Assembly (NCBI GenBank): GCA_900540045.1
Contig: UQEF01000003.1
Coordinates: 32,039-96,038 of the forward strand
Reading direction: 5' to 3'
DNA length: 64,000 nt
From: an uncultured Eubacteriales bacterium
Lineage (GTDB): Bacteria > Bacillota > Clostridia > Christensenellales > Aristaeellaceae
Position numbers and translations under genes: made by a program. The notes under the pieces were generated by a model, which saw only the letters and a list, made by a program, of their open reading frames with translations, did not search any database and was not told the origin of the DNA. Shown piece by piece: positions 1 through 7,157 of the stretch (the first letter of the stretch is position 1; the number at the start of each line of letters is the position of its first letter).

Positions 1-597
1 ATCCAGAAACAGCGCGCCGGTTACGCTCTCCTGCTGTAGAGCATTGTGGGTGAGATAGAATTCGTTGTCGCGCTGGACCACGGGTTCCTGAAGCTCGCCT
101 TCAATGTTGAGCCAGGCCACAATATCGCGGTTGCGAGCCTGCAATTCATCAAAGACGGAGGATACGGTCAGACGGGGGTTATCGGGATAGATGGTGGGCC
201 AGACTTCTTCGGCGGTCAGGTTGTCCGCGCTGGCGGAGAGGAGGACGGACGACGCCGTGGACAGCGGCTCGACGGAGGAAACCGGCGTGGGGGTGAGCGT
301 GGGGGAAGCCGAAGGCGCGGCGGAAGGTGCGGCCGAAGGTGCGGACGTGGCCGGGGAGGATTCCTGCGCCGCCTGGTAGATGTTGCTCAGCTGAGCAGAT
401 GCGTTGCGGGAGGAAGCAATGTCGGCATAATAGCGGACCAGCAGCACGGCAGAGATCGCAAATACGCAGGTGCATGCCGCGATCAGCGCATAAAAAAGAG
501 GCTTGCGCAGAGGCTTTTTCTGGCGGCGGTTGGGCGAGCCCGCGTAGTGCCCGTGGGGATAGTAGCCGGAGCGGCCGGCTGGCTCCTTGTGTTTCAA
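1..597 (-). CDS. Class B-type sortase, 3' end outside window
   Basis: The N-terminal 199 residues of a membrane-anchored transpeptidase of the sortase family, which joins surface proteins or pilins to peptidoglycan or to each other. Visible: a basic cytoplasmic start, one membrane segment near residues 33-52 (LFYALIAACTCVFAISAVLL), a Ser/Ala/Pro/Thr-rich spacer, then the sortase fold entry with 'ARNRDIVAWLNIEG', 'PVVQRDNEFYLTHN' and 'GALFLD', which matches class B sortases. The catalytic His, Cys and Arg lie beyond the window edge. The start is TTG: the only nearby ATG is out of frame, an AGGAG lies 9 bases upstream, and no other in-frame start exists after the promoter. No sorting-signal substrate gene is visible next to it. 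Confidence 0.82.
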   Translation of the reverse strand, partial: MKHKEPAGRSGYYPHGHYAGSPNRRQKKPLRKPLFYALIAACTCVFAISAVLLVRYYADIASSRNASAQLSNIYQAAQESSPATSAPSAAPSAAPSASPTLTPTPVSSVEPLSTASSVLLSASADNLTAEEVWPTIYPDNPRLTVSSVFDELQARNRDIVAWLNIEGELQEPVVQRDNEFYLTHNALQQESVTGALFLD

Positions 598-634
598 GGC
601 GCATCGCTCCTTTTGTATAGGAAAGGGTAGCCCC

Positions 635-663
635 ATTATACGGCGGATTCCATCAAATGTCAA
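635..663 (-). promoter_or_regulatory. Sigma-A promoter for the sortase gene
   Basis: On the minus strand TTGACA (658-663) and TATAAT (635-640) are separated by 17 bases. Both hexamers are exact consensus, about 40 bases upstream of the TTG start. Confidence 0.8.
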
Positions 664-746
664 AAGGAAATGGCACCCGAACGCATAGACGGCCTGTCGG
701 TGGCGCACACTGCCCCGGAAAGAACAAGGGGAGGCGATTTTCAACA

Positions 747-929
747 ATGAAACCACGCGCCAGACAGATGCCGGTCAACCCGCCCGTGCCGGAGGTGGCG
801 GAGCTGGCCTCGGCCACAGAATGCACGGGGCTGATTCCCTCCGCCGTGCGCACGCCCGGTCAGGCCCACAGCTATGCCGAGCTTTATGCCATTCACGAGC
901 AGAAGCCCGCGGGCGACGGCGAGGAATAG
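747..929 (+). CDS. Small conserved protein with ATECTGL motif
   Basis: Sixty residues, no signal peptide or membrane segment. The sequence is proline-rich at the start (MPVNPPVPEVAELASATECT) followed by GLIP and a polar tail ending SYAELYAIHEQKP. I recall similar 50-60-residue proteins with the ASATECTGL(I/M)P core in Clostridia, all without assigned function. The single Cys in ECTGL could be a functional residue. ATG at 747 is preceded by GGGGAGG at about 728-734. The same frame is open from 657, but ATG 747 has the ribosome-binding site and begins the conserved part. It sits alone between the divergent sortase and tRNA-Trp. Confidence 0.6.
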   Translation: MKPRARQMPVNPPVPEVAELASATECTGLIPSAVRTPGQAHSYAELYAIHEQKPAGDGEE

Positions 930-1001
930 GCTCCCGCCCGGTCCCGTGCTGCGCCGCAGGACGGGACCGGCACGCAAAATACGGAGGTTTGGATTTTTCT
1001 G

Positions 1002-1030
1002 TTGACAAATCGGGAAAGGTCGTGTATACT
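1002..1030 (+). promoter_or_regulatory. Promoter of tRNA-Trp
   Basis: TTGACA (1002-1007), a 17-base spacer and TATACT (1025-1030), 16 bases before the first base of the mature tRNA. A strong sigma-A promoter, as expected for a stable RNA. Confidence 0.85.
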
Positions 1031-1045
1031 TTCAAATCGTTCCGT

Positions 1046-1119
1046 AGGGGCATGGTGTAATGGTAACACGTGGGTCTCCAAAACCTTTGTTGAGGGTTCG
1101 AATCCTTCTGCCCCTGCCA
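1046..1119 (+). tRNA. tRNA-Trp (anticodon CCA)
   Basis: A 74-base cloverleaf with encoded CCA. Acceptor AGGGGCA pairs with TGCCCCT, D stem GTGT/ACAC, anticodon loop CTCCAAA with anticodon CCA, T stem GAGGG/CCTTC around TTCGAAT, discriminator G then CCA. The anticodon stem is weak: TGGGT against ACCTT leaves a T-T mismatch at the outermost pair and a G-T next to it. All other arms are regular, so it is probably functional. Confidence 0.92.
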
Positions 1120-1166
1120 GGGTGGGCTGTCTTGCTTCGTGCAGATGGTTCACTTTTTTTATGCCG

Positions 1167-1895
1167 TCAATCGCCCCGCGCCGCCCGGACCAGCCCCTCA
1201 AACAGGGCCGCCGCGGCCCGGTCGCTCCGGTACATGCGCTCCGGGTGCCACTGTACCCCCAGGAAAAAGGGCAGAGATTCATCCTCTATGGCCTCGATCA
1301 CGCCGTCCGGGGCAAGGGCACACACGTGCAGGCTGCCCGGCGTTTTCACCGCCTGATGATGGAAGGAATTGACGCATGGCGTTTCCGCGCCGTCTGTGAG
1401 GCGCGCCAGCAGCGTACCGGGGAGAACGGACACGGTATGACTGGCATAGCGCCCCGGTGATGTCTGCCGGTGTGCGATGGGCGGGTTTCCATCCGCCGTA
1501 CGGTACTGGCTGGGCAGATCCTGCCACAGTGAGCCGCCCAGCGCCGCCGCCATCGCCTGTACGCCCCGGCATATGCCCAGCACGGGCATGCGCCGCGCGG
1601 CAGCCAGGCGCACCAGGCGCATTTCAAAACCGTCGCGCAGGGGATTGACCTCGCCCAGCGCCTCCACGGGCGGTTCGCCGAAGAGGGCGGGGGACACATC
1701 GTTGCCGCCCGCCATAAGCAGGCCGTCCAAGCGCACAAGGCAGTCCTCCAGCATATCGCCCTCCATGTCCGGGCTGAGCAGCACGGGCACCCCGCCCGCT
1801 GCGATTACCGCCGTCAGATAGTCCCGAAGGATGAAATGACGTGTTTCCTCCGCGTCGATGCTGCCCGATACGCCGATGAGCGGATATGCCGCCAT
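1167..1895 (-). CDS. Class I glutamine amidotransferase-like hydrolase (peptidase C26)
   Basis: 242 residues of the gamma-glutamyl-gamma-aminobutyrate hydrolase (PuuD-like) family, cytosolic enzymes that cleave gamma-glutamyl amides. Visible: N-terminal 'PLIGVSGS', 'GGVPVLLSPD', 'DGLLMAGGNDVSP', the nucleophile elbow 'VLGICRGVQAMAAALGG' with the catalytic Cys, 'VNSFHHQAVK' and the C-terminal 'GVQWHPE' carrying His and Glu of the triad. The frame is open back to 2042, but the ATG at 1895 starts the conserved fold and has AAAGGCGG 9 bases upstream. No putrescine or GABA genes are adjacent, so the substrate is unknown. Confidence 0.85.
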   Translation of the reverse strand: MAAYPLIGVSGSIDAEETRHFILRDYLTAVIAAGGVPVLLSPDMEGDMLEDCLVRLDGLLMAGGNDVSPALFGEPPVEALGEVNPLRDGFEMRLVRLAAARRMPVLGICRGVQAMAAALGGSLWQDLPSQYRTADGNPPIAHRQTSPGRYASHTVSVLPGTLLARLTDGAETPCVNSFHHQAVKTPGSLHVCALAPDGVIEAIEDESLPFFLGVQWHPERMYRSDRAAAALFEGLVRAARGD

Positions 1896-2080
1896 GCCGA
1901 CCGCCGCCTTTCCATGAAAAATGTGACGTTTGCGCCGGAAGAGAGATTCAAGGCACAGGCCCTGTTTTCCTGCCTGTACGAAAGAAGATGCGCCGGCGTG
2001 GCGAATGAGACCGTCCGCATGAAAAAAGCGCGGGGCGCTCATCCTGCAGGGTGGCGGCGTGAGAAGGCTTGAAGCACGTC

Positions 2081-2114
2081 AAAAGGAGCGGCCGCGCGAT
2101 CACGGCCACTCCTT
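2081..2114 (-). terminator. Intrinsic terminator after the SASP genes
   Basis: On the minus strand AAGGAGTGGCC pairs with GGCCGCTCCTT around a roughly 10-base loop and is followed by TTTT. It lies 20 bases past the stop of the second SASP gene. Confidence 0.7.
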
Positions 2115-2134
2115 CTATCAGATTTGACGGGTTG

Positions 2135-2362
2135 TTACTGCTGGCCGCCGCTCATGGCGCGCTCAGCGTTTTCGATCAGGCGCTTGACCATGTAGCCGCC
2201 GATGTAGCCCGCCTGACGGCTGGGCAGATCGCCGTTGTAGCCCTGCTTGAGGTTGATGCCAAGCTCGTTGGCGATCTCAAACTTCATGTTGTTCAGGGCC
2301 TGCTTGGCCTCGGGAACCATGGTGCGGTTGGAGCTGGTGGTGCTTTGCTGATTCTGATACAT
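2135..2362 (-). CDS. Alpha/beta-type small acid-soluble spore protein
   Basis: 75 residues. It coats and protects DNA in the dormant spore and is degraded at germination. Visible: a polar Gln/Ser/Thr-rich start, 'MKFEIANELGI' containing the GPR protease recognition site (E-I-A-x-E), 'GYNGDLPSRQAGYIGGYMVK' with the conserved DNA-binding helices, and 'RLIE'. The family norm is 60-75 residues. A GAGGTGAAGGA sits upstream of the ATG. It follows a paralogue 30 bases upstream in the same direction. Expression is expected in the forespore (sigma-G), but I could not define a convincing sigma-G promoter. Confidence 0.95.
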   Translation of the reverse strand: MYQNQQSTTSSNRTMVPEAKQALNNMKFEIANELGINLKQGYNGDLPSRQAGYIGGYMVKRLIENAERAMSGGQQ

Positions 2363-2392
2363 TTTTCCTTCACCTCATCAATGATTTGCGCT

Positions 2393-2629
2393 TCAGCGCA
2401 TGGTGTTGCCTCCCTGGGAAGCCATCTGGCGTTCGGCCTGCTCGATCAGGCGCTTGACCATGTAGCCGCCCACATAGCCGTTGTCCCTGGAGCTAAGGTC
2501 GCCGTTGTAGCCCTGCTTGAAATTGATGCCCAGTTCCTTGGCGATCTCATATTTCATGCTGTCCAGGGCGGCGCGGGCCTGAGGAGCCTCAGGCTGGGTG
2601 CTTTTGCCGGCGCTTTGCGGGTTCACCAT
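2393..2629 (-). CDS. Alpha/beta-type small acid-soluble spore protein
   Basis: 78 residues, a paralogue of the next gene downstream, with 'MKYEIAKELGI' (GPR cleavage motif) and 'GYNGDLSSRDNGYVGGYMVK'. The two genes share near-identical DNA over the C-terminal coding region (for example GATCAGGCGCTTGACCATG in both), pointing to tandem duplication. The ATG has a strong GAGGAGGTGA 8 bases upstream. An imperfect palindrome lies in its upstream region at 2662-2687. Confidence 0.95.
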   Translation of the reverse strand: MVNPQSAGKSTQPEAPQARAALDSMKYEIAKELGINFKQGYNGDLSSRDNGYVGGYMVKRLIEQAERQMASQGGNTMR

Positions 2630-2661
2630 CCGTAGTTCACCTCCTCAAGTGGGTTCAACGC

Positions 2662-2687
2662 TATTTTGGCCCTGCGGGCCGAAAATA
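2662..2687. repeat. Palindrome upstream of the SASP pair
   Basis: TATTTTGGCCC and GGGCCGAAAATA form an 11-bp stem with one bulge around TGC. It lies 33-58 bases upstream of the first SASP start codon, so in the promoter or 5' leader. No T-run follows on either strand. Role unknown. Confidence 0.5.
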
Positions 2688-2740
2688 CGCTGACAAATGT
2701 TTTCTTGGGAGGGAAACGAAGAAAAAAACGCCTTTTGCGC

Positions 2741-2768
2741 TTGACAAACGCCATGGCTTGCGTATAAT
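2741..2768 (+). promoter_or_regulatory. Promoter of rplJ-rplL
   Basis: TTGACA (2741-2746), 16-base spacer, TATAAT (2763-2768). Both hexamers are perfect. The start of transcription would be near 2775, giving a leader of about 170 bases. Confidence 0.85.
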
Positions 2769-2774
2769 AGATGT

Positions 2775-2940
2775 CGATTCTTTTGGAAACCTATGCCTGA
2801 GACAGCGGGTTGGCGGCGCAAGCCCCGTAAAACCTCCCGCCGAGGTGTAAGGCGGGAGAAATCCCCTGCGACTTGTTCGCCCTTGCGCCTGCAAGGGTTT
2901 TCTTTTTGGAATCGCAGATTTTCAAAAAGGAGGTGCAACC
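2775..2940 (+). ncRNA. L10 (rplJ) leader RNA
   Basis: A structured leader of about 165 bases between the rplJ promoter and start codon. It contains several paired segments, such as CCTCCCGCC with GGCGGGAG, and ends in an attenuator hairpin. Position and layout match the known ribosomal protein L10 leader, in which the L10(L12)4 complex binds its own mRNA and represses it. The identification is from position and form; a covariance-model search was not possible. Confidence 0.72.
2880..2906 (+). terminator. Attenuator in the L10 leader
   Basis: CCCTTGC-gcct-GCAAGGG followed by TTTTCTTTTT. It is a complete intrinsic terminator 38 bases before the rplJ start codon, so transcription must be able to read through it under some conditions. 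Confidence 0.75.
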
Positions 2941-2943
2941 CCA

Positions 2944-3456
2944 ATGAGCAAGAATCTTGAGCTGAAAAAGCAGGTCGTCAGCGACATTGTGAAAAAGTTT
3001 CAGGATGCGCAGAGCGTGATCGTGGTCAAGTACAGCGGATTGACCGTGGAGCAGGTCACCGGGCTGCGCGCTCAGTTCCGCGCCAACGGCGTTGAGTACT
3101 GCGTGCTGAAAAACACCCTTGTGCGCCGCGCGCTCAAGGAGCTGAACATCGAAGGTCTGGACGAGGTGCTTAACGGTCCGTCGGCTTTTGCCTTCGGCAT
3201 GAACGATCCCGTCAGCCCCGCCAAGATCATCAACGACTTCATCGTCAAGAAGAAGAGCGAAGCCATCGAGATCAAGGCAGGCCTGCTCGGCAACGAGCTG
3301 ATGAGCATGGAGCAGATCAAGGCCCTGGCCGAAATGCCCAGCCGCGAAGTGCTGCTGGCCCGCTTGGTCGGCAGCCTTCAGAGCAGCATCGCCAGCTTTG
3401 TGCGCGTGCTGGATGCAATCGCCAAGAAAGACTCCGAGGCCGCTCCCGAAGCCTGA
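2944..3456 (+). CDS. rplJ: 50S ribosomal protein L10
   Basis: 170 residues, normal for bacterial L10, which anchors the L7/L12 stalk to 23S rRNA at the GTPase centre. Visible: 'KKQVVSDIVKKFQDAQSVIV', 'KYSGLTVEQVTGLRAQFRA' and 'VLKNTLVRRAL' of the RNA-binding domain, 'GPSAFAF', and the C-terminal helix from about 140 that binds L7/L12. AAGGAGGTG lies 9 bases before the ATG. Cotranscribed with rplL. Unlike the usual order, no rplK-rplA lies upstream; the SASP genes are there, divergent. Confidence 0.97.
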   Translation: MSKNLELKKQVVSDIVKKFQDAQSVIVVKYSGLTVEQVTGLRAQFRANGVEYCVLKNTLVRRALKELNIEGLDEVLNGPSAFAFGMNDPVSPAKIINDFIVKKKSEAIEIKAGLLGNELMSMEQIKALAEMPSREVLLARLVGSLQSSIASFVRVLDAIAKKDSEAAPEA

Positions 3457-3517
3457 CAGGCTTCCCATTCCCTATGCAAGCTGATCGAAAACCGATGATA
3501 GATTGGAGGCTATTCAC

Positions 3518-3889
3518 ATGACTCACGAGGAATTTATTGCCGAGATTGAGAAAATGACCGTGCTTGAGCTCAACGACCTGGTGAAGGCTCTGGAAGAGAA
3601 GTTTGGCGTTTCTGCCGCTGCCGCCGTTGTGGCTGTGCCTGGCGCCGCCGGCGCTGCTGCTCCCGCCGAGGAGGAGAAGACCGAGTTCGATGCCATCCTG
3701 AAGGATGCCGGCAGCGAGAAGATCAAGGTCATCAAGGTCGTGCGCGAGCTGACCGGCCTGGGCCTGAAGGAAGCCAAGGAATTCGTGGAATCCGCTCCCA
3801 AGACCATCAAGGAAGCCGCTTCCAAGGAAGAGTGCGAGAAGATCAAGGCCAAGCTGGCCGAGGTCGGCGCGACTGTCGAAATCAAGTAA
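3518..3889 (+). CDS. rplL: 50S ribosomal protein L7/L12
   Basis: 123 residues. It forms the flexible ribosomal stalk that recruits translational GTPases. Visible: N-terminal dimerisation helices ('[20 protein letters not shown]'), an Ala/Pro-rich hinge at about 37-55, and the C-terminal domain with '[20 protein letters not shown]' and 'GATVEIK'. ATG 3518 has TTGGAGG 8 bases upstream. A TTG at 3503 in frame overlaps that site and is not preferred. rpoB does not follow; the gene ends at a strong terminator. Confidence 0.97.
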   Translation: MTHEEFIAEIEKMTVLELNDLVKALEEKFGVSAAAAVVAVPGAAGAAAPAEEEKTEFDAILKDAGSEKIKVIKVVRELTGLGLKEAKEFVESAPKTIKEAASKEECEKIKAKLAEVGATVEIK

Positions 3890-3901
3890 TTTTGCAGACG
3901 C

Positions 3902-3941
3902 AAAGCGCCCGGAATGCCGTATGGCATTCCGGGCGCTTTTT
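3902..3941 (+). terminator. Terminator of rplJ-rplL
   Basis: AAAGCGCCCGGAATGCC and GGCATTCCGGGCGCTTT form a 17-bp stem around GTAT, then TTTTTCT. It also faces the end of the convergent methyltransferase gene and may act both ways. Confidence 0.9.
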
Positions 3942-3963
3942 CTATGCCCTGCCGGCAAAGCGC

Positions 3964-4662
3964 CTATTTGAGCGCCCTGACCATGGCGGTGTGACCGTCG
4001 CCCTCAAGGAAGCCCACCAGCTCCACGCTGCCAAATCCCGCTTCGCGCAGGCATTGCATCTCATGCGCCAAGGTGAGCGGCGTATCGAAGTGAACAAAGG
4101 CGTCCGCCGGCACGTTGTCCCGCGCCCGCCTGCGCGCGCATTCGTCCATGGCCGCATCCTCCATGGCCTGCGACGTGGCGATGTAGTCGCATTCCAGATA
4201 GCATCCGCCGGGCTTGAGCGCGCGGCGGAGCTTCTCAAACAGCTCTGTTTTCTGCGCGGCGGGCCAGTGATGCAGCGTTTCAAAGGAAACGGCCGCGTCG
4301 AAGCGGCTGTCGCCCAGATCGCAGGCGAAATAGTCCGCGCACAGCAGCGTGAGCCGCCTCCCGGCATGCTTGCGGGCAAGACGGCCCAGCATATCGGGCG
4401 AGAGATCGATGCCCGTTACCGCCAAGTCGGGAAAGCGCTCAAAAATGCGGTCCAGCTCCAGCCCCGTGCCGCAGCCCAGGTCCAGCAGCGTCTCCGCGCC
4501 GGGCGGCAGAAGCGAGGCCATCCAGCGGTAGTGCTCACGCCAGCGCGCCATGTGGGCTTCATAATCTCCCACGCGCGCGTCAAAGAAAGCCCTCATGCCC
4601 TCCAGCGGCTCGTCACGGGTGGTCTCCCGCCACGCCTCCCATTCCCGAAACGCTTCGTCCAT
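3964..4662 (-). CDS. Class I SAM-dependent methyltransferase
   Basis: 232 residues. Visible: an N-terminal helical cap, motif I 'LLDLGCGTGLELDRI' at about 59-73, 'VTGIDLSPDMLGRL' with the acidic ribose contact, 'DAAVSFETLHHW' and 'LKPGGCYLECDY'. Methyltransferase domain type 11/25-like; the substrate cannot be read from the sequence. It starts 3 bases after the acetyltransferase stop in a three-gene minus-strand operon behind rqcH, so it is probably a small-molecule modifier expressed constitutively. Confidence 0.82.
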   Translation of the reverse strand: MDEAFREWEAWRETTRDEPLEGMRAFFDARVGDYEAHMARWREHYRWMASLLPPGAETLLDLGCGTGLELDRIFERFPDLAVTGIDLSPDMLGRLARKHAGRRLTLLCADYFACDLGDSRFDAAVSFETLHHWPAAQKTELFEKLRRALKPGGCYLECDYIATSQAMEDAAMDECARRRARDNVPADAFVHFDTPLTLAHEMQCLREAGFGSVELVGFLEGDGHTAMVRALK

Positions 4663-4665
4663 ACC

Positions 4666-5256
4666 TTATGCCTCCGCATTCAGCGCCGCGAGGCGCTCTT
4701 CCATTTCCCCGCGGCATTGGCAGAAAGGCGTGATGGGCGCGGGGGAGGGGTCGAAGGAGTTGAGCTGCTTAACCATCCACACCGCGGTCAGCCACTGACC
4801 GTGCTTGTAGCCGCTGCGTACAAGGCGCGCGGCTTCGGTAAACCCGAAGGAACGGTGCAGGGCCAGGCTGCCCTCGTTGGTGGAGGTGATAACGGCGACG
4901 ACCTGCCTGAATCCCTGCCGCGCCAGACAGGGCAGGAGCGCCTGGTACAGCCGGCGGCCAATGCCGCTGCGGCGCGGCGCATCCGGAGCCAGAAAGATGG
5001 TCAGCTCGGCAAAATAGCGGTAGCCTGTCTGGGGCCGGAAGGCTTCGGCGCAGGCGTAGCCCAGATAGCGGCCCGTCTCATCCTCTGCGATCAGCCAGGG
5101 GTAGAGTTCCAGCTGGCTGCGGATTTCCTCCGCGCGCGCCTCCACGCTGGAGTTGACCTCGTTAAAGGTGGCTGTGGAGGTAAGCACGTAATGGCCGTAG
5201 GTATCATGAATAAGCTGTGCGTCCTGGGGCGTGGCGATGCGAAGACGGATGTTCAT
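4666..5256 (-). CDS. GNAT acetyltransferase, phosphinothricin acetyltransferase-like
   Basis: 196 residues. Visible: 'IRLRIATPQDAQLIHDTY', 'TATFNEV' (typical of the Bar/Pat subgroup), 'RYFAELTIFLAPDAPRRSGI' and the acetyl-CoA loop 'RRSGIGRRLYQALL', then 'ITSTNEGSLALHRSFGF' and 'W' near the end of the fold. The last ~30 residues (from about 165) extend past the usual fold and have no recognisable motif. Its ATG overlaps the rqcH stop (ATGA), so the two are translationally coupled. The substrate is probably an amino acid or analogue. Confidence 0.82.
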   Translation of the reverse strand: MNIRLRIATPQDAQLIHDTYGHYVLTSTATFNEVNSSVEARAEEIRSQLELYPWLIAEDETGRYLGYACAEAFRPQTGYRYFAELTIFLAPDAPRRSGIGRRLYQALLPCLARQGFRQVVAVITSTNEGSLALHRSFGFTEAARLVRSGYKHGQWLTAVWMVKQLNSFDPSPAPITPFCQCRGEMEERLAALNAEA

Positions 5257-7010
5257 CGTCCGCCGCCTCCTTCCTGAATGATATGTGCCACGTCTTCGGG
5301 CGTAAGGCCGATGATAAGGGTCTTGAAATTGGTGTAGGTTACCAGCCCGGCGGGCGCGTTGGCGGACTTTTTGACGTACTTGCGGCGGGTATAGTCTACC
5401 GGCAGCTGGGGGTGATTGCGCCCCTTGCTGTAATAGGCGGCCAGCTTGGCGGCGTAGAGCAGCGTTTCGTCCGACGGTTCGCTCTCTGTGCGGATCAGCA
5501 CATGCGACCCCGGGATGCCCTGCGCGTGCAGCCAGGTTTCGCCGCCTCGCGCGTGCAGGGTGAGCCGGTCGTTTTGCAGCGAGTTTTTGCCCACCTCAAT
5601 CACCGTGCCATCGGGCGCGGTGAAGCGGCAGGGCTTGCCCTCCGGCAGCTTTTTGGGCTTGCCGCCGCGCCCCCGCGAGGGTTCGGGCCGAAGAAAGCCC
5701 GCCTGCGAAAGCACGTAGCGCACCTCGCCCAGATCGGCGGTGGTTTCGCACTTGTCCAGATCATCCAGCGCATTTTCCAAAAGCGCAAGGTCCCGCTCGA
5801 TGGTGGTGAGCTGTTCGCGCGCATACTGCTCGGCCACCTTGGCCTTGCGATATTTTTTATAGTAGCTTTGCGCGTTCTGTGAGGGGGTCAGCCGGGTGGA
5901 GAGGGGAATATCCACCTCCGGGCTGCCTTCCTCGTAGTAGTTCTGCACCGTAACGCTGGATACGCCCCGGCCGATTCTGTGCAGGTTGGCGGTCAGCAGG
6001 TCGCCGAAGACGCGGTCTTGCTCCGCCAGAGCGCTTTGTCGGATGGAATCGAGCATAATGGCCTTTTTCTTTTCCGTGCGCTCCAGCGCGCTTTTGATGT
6101 GCCGCTGCAGCCCGGCGCTTTTCTGCTGCATGCGGGCGCGCAGGTCGCGCCCCAGATAGAACGCGTCCATGGCTGCGCTCAGGCTGGGCATGGCCTTCTG
6201 GCGCTCCGCTGCAAAGGTGCGGTAGGGGAAGGGAAAGAAATCAACCGCAAGCCCGGCCTCATCGTAGAGCGCCACGGGCGCGGCGGGAATGTCTCGCAGG
6301 GCCTGAACCAGCCGGGGCGAAAGCGCGCTGAGCTCCAGATCGCTTACGGGCACGGCGGGGTCCGCACCCACCTGGGCGCAGATCTCCCTGGCGCATACGC
6401 TGGCCATGCCCGCAACGCAGGCCATCAGCCCCTTGGCCAGCGCGCCGTCCTGGGCGGCAAGCCGCTCGGCGAGGGAGTCCGGCGTGAGAGCTTCCGGGTC
6501 CAGCTTGTCCTGCTGGGGCGGAAGCTGGTACACGCCGCCGGGCTGCACGGTGCGCACACGGCTCATCTCGCTGTTGACATGGCGGATGGCGTCGATGATG
6601 ACGCCGTCGCTGCGCACCAGGGTCAGGTTGGAGTGACGGCCCATCACCTCCAGATAGAGCGTCTTTTCCACGGAATCGCCCAGCTCGTCCAGACACTCAA
6701 ACACAAGGGTCAAAATGCGGTCGCCCGCCACCTGCCCTACGTCGCGCACGCGCGCCCCCAGCAGATGCTTGCGCATGAGCATGCAGAACATGGGCGGCTC
6801 GGTGGGGTTTTCATAGGTCTGCGCAGTCAGCTGGGCACGGGCCTGGTTGGCGTTGGCGCTGAGCAGCAGCCTGTGATTGCCGCCTCCGCTGCGAATGAGC
6901 AGCACCAGCGCGTCTCGCTCCGGCTGATTGACCTTGTCCACCCGTCCGCCCTGGAGCGCGGCAAGCAGCTCTCTGCGCATATACGACAGGGTGAAGCCAT
7001 CCATCGGCAT
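5253..7010 (-). CDS. rqcH: NFACT family protein RqcH (ribosome quality control)
   Basis: 585 residues, the usual length. RqcH binds obstructed 50S subunits with peptidyl-tRNA and recruits tRNA-Ala to add C-terminal alanine tails that mark the nascent chain for degradation. Visible: NFACT-N start 'MDGFTLSYMRRELLAALQGG', 'RVDKVNQP', the helical coiled-coil middle (about 300-430), and the NFACT-R domain with 'FTAPDGTVIEVGKNSLQND' and 'ETWLHAQGIPGSHVLIR', then 'YYSKGRNHPQLPVDYTRRKY'. The start at 7010 (MPMDG) has GGAGGG about 8 bases upstream. The frame extends to 7031 without support. Older annotations call it fibronectin-binding protein. Confidence 0.93.
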   Translation of the reverse strand: MPMDGFTLSYMRRELLAALQGGRVDKVNQPERDALVLLIRSGGGNHRLLLSANANQARAQLTAQTYENPTEPPMFCMLMRKHLLGARVRDVGQVAGDRILTLVFECLDELGDSVEKTLYLEVMGRHSNLTLVRSDGVIIDAIRHVNSEMSRVRTVQPGGVYQLPPQQDKLDPEALTPDSLAERLAAQDGALAKGLMACVAGMASVCAREICAQVGADPAVPVSDLELSALSPRLVQALRDIPAAPVALYDEAGLAVDFFPFPYRTFAAERQKAMPSLSAAMDAFYLGRDLRARMQQKSAGLQRHIKSALERTEKKKAIMLDSIRQSALAEQDRVFGDLLTANLHRIGRGVSSVTVQNYYEEGSPEVDIPLSTRLTPSQNAQSYYKKYRKAKVAEQYAREQLTTIERDLALLENALDDLDKCETTADLGEVRYVLSQAGFLRPEPSRGRGGKPKKLPEGKPCRFTAPDGTVIEVGKNSLQNDRLTLHARGGETWLHAQGIPGSHVLIRTESEPSDETLLYAAKLAAYYSKGRNHPQLPVDYTRRKYVKKSANAPAGLVTYTNFKTLIIGLTPEDVAHIIQEGGGGR

Positions 7011-7047
7011 GGCCAAGACCCCCTCCTTCATTCAAAAGCATGGATGG

Positions 7048-7076
7048 ATGATAGCACAACGCGCAAAAAAGCGCAA
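7048..7076 (-). promoter_or_regulatory. Promoter of the rqcH operon
   Basis: Minus strand TTGCGC (7071-7076), 17-base spacer, TATCAT (7048-7053), about 38 bases before the rqcH ATG. Confidence 0.6.
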
Positions 7077-7157
7077 TCATGCGCGCCTGTCCGTCATGGA
7101 ACCGAAGGACGGGGCATACCCTTTGAGTGCAATCACTGCGTGAGGAGTGGAAGAGGC

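Noticed and set aside
46-630. A 194-codon plus-strand frame with Gly/Arg-rich translation
   Set aside because: Antisense to the sortase, which has a consensus promoter and membrane segment.
5979-7157. Apparent 400-residue N-terminal extension of the GerM-like protein
   Set aside because: It is antisense to rqcH. ATG 7158 has its own ribosome-binding site and begins the membrane anchor.
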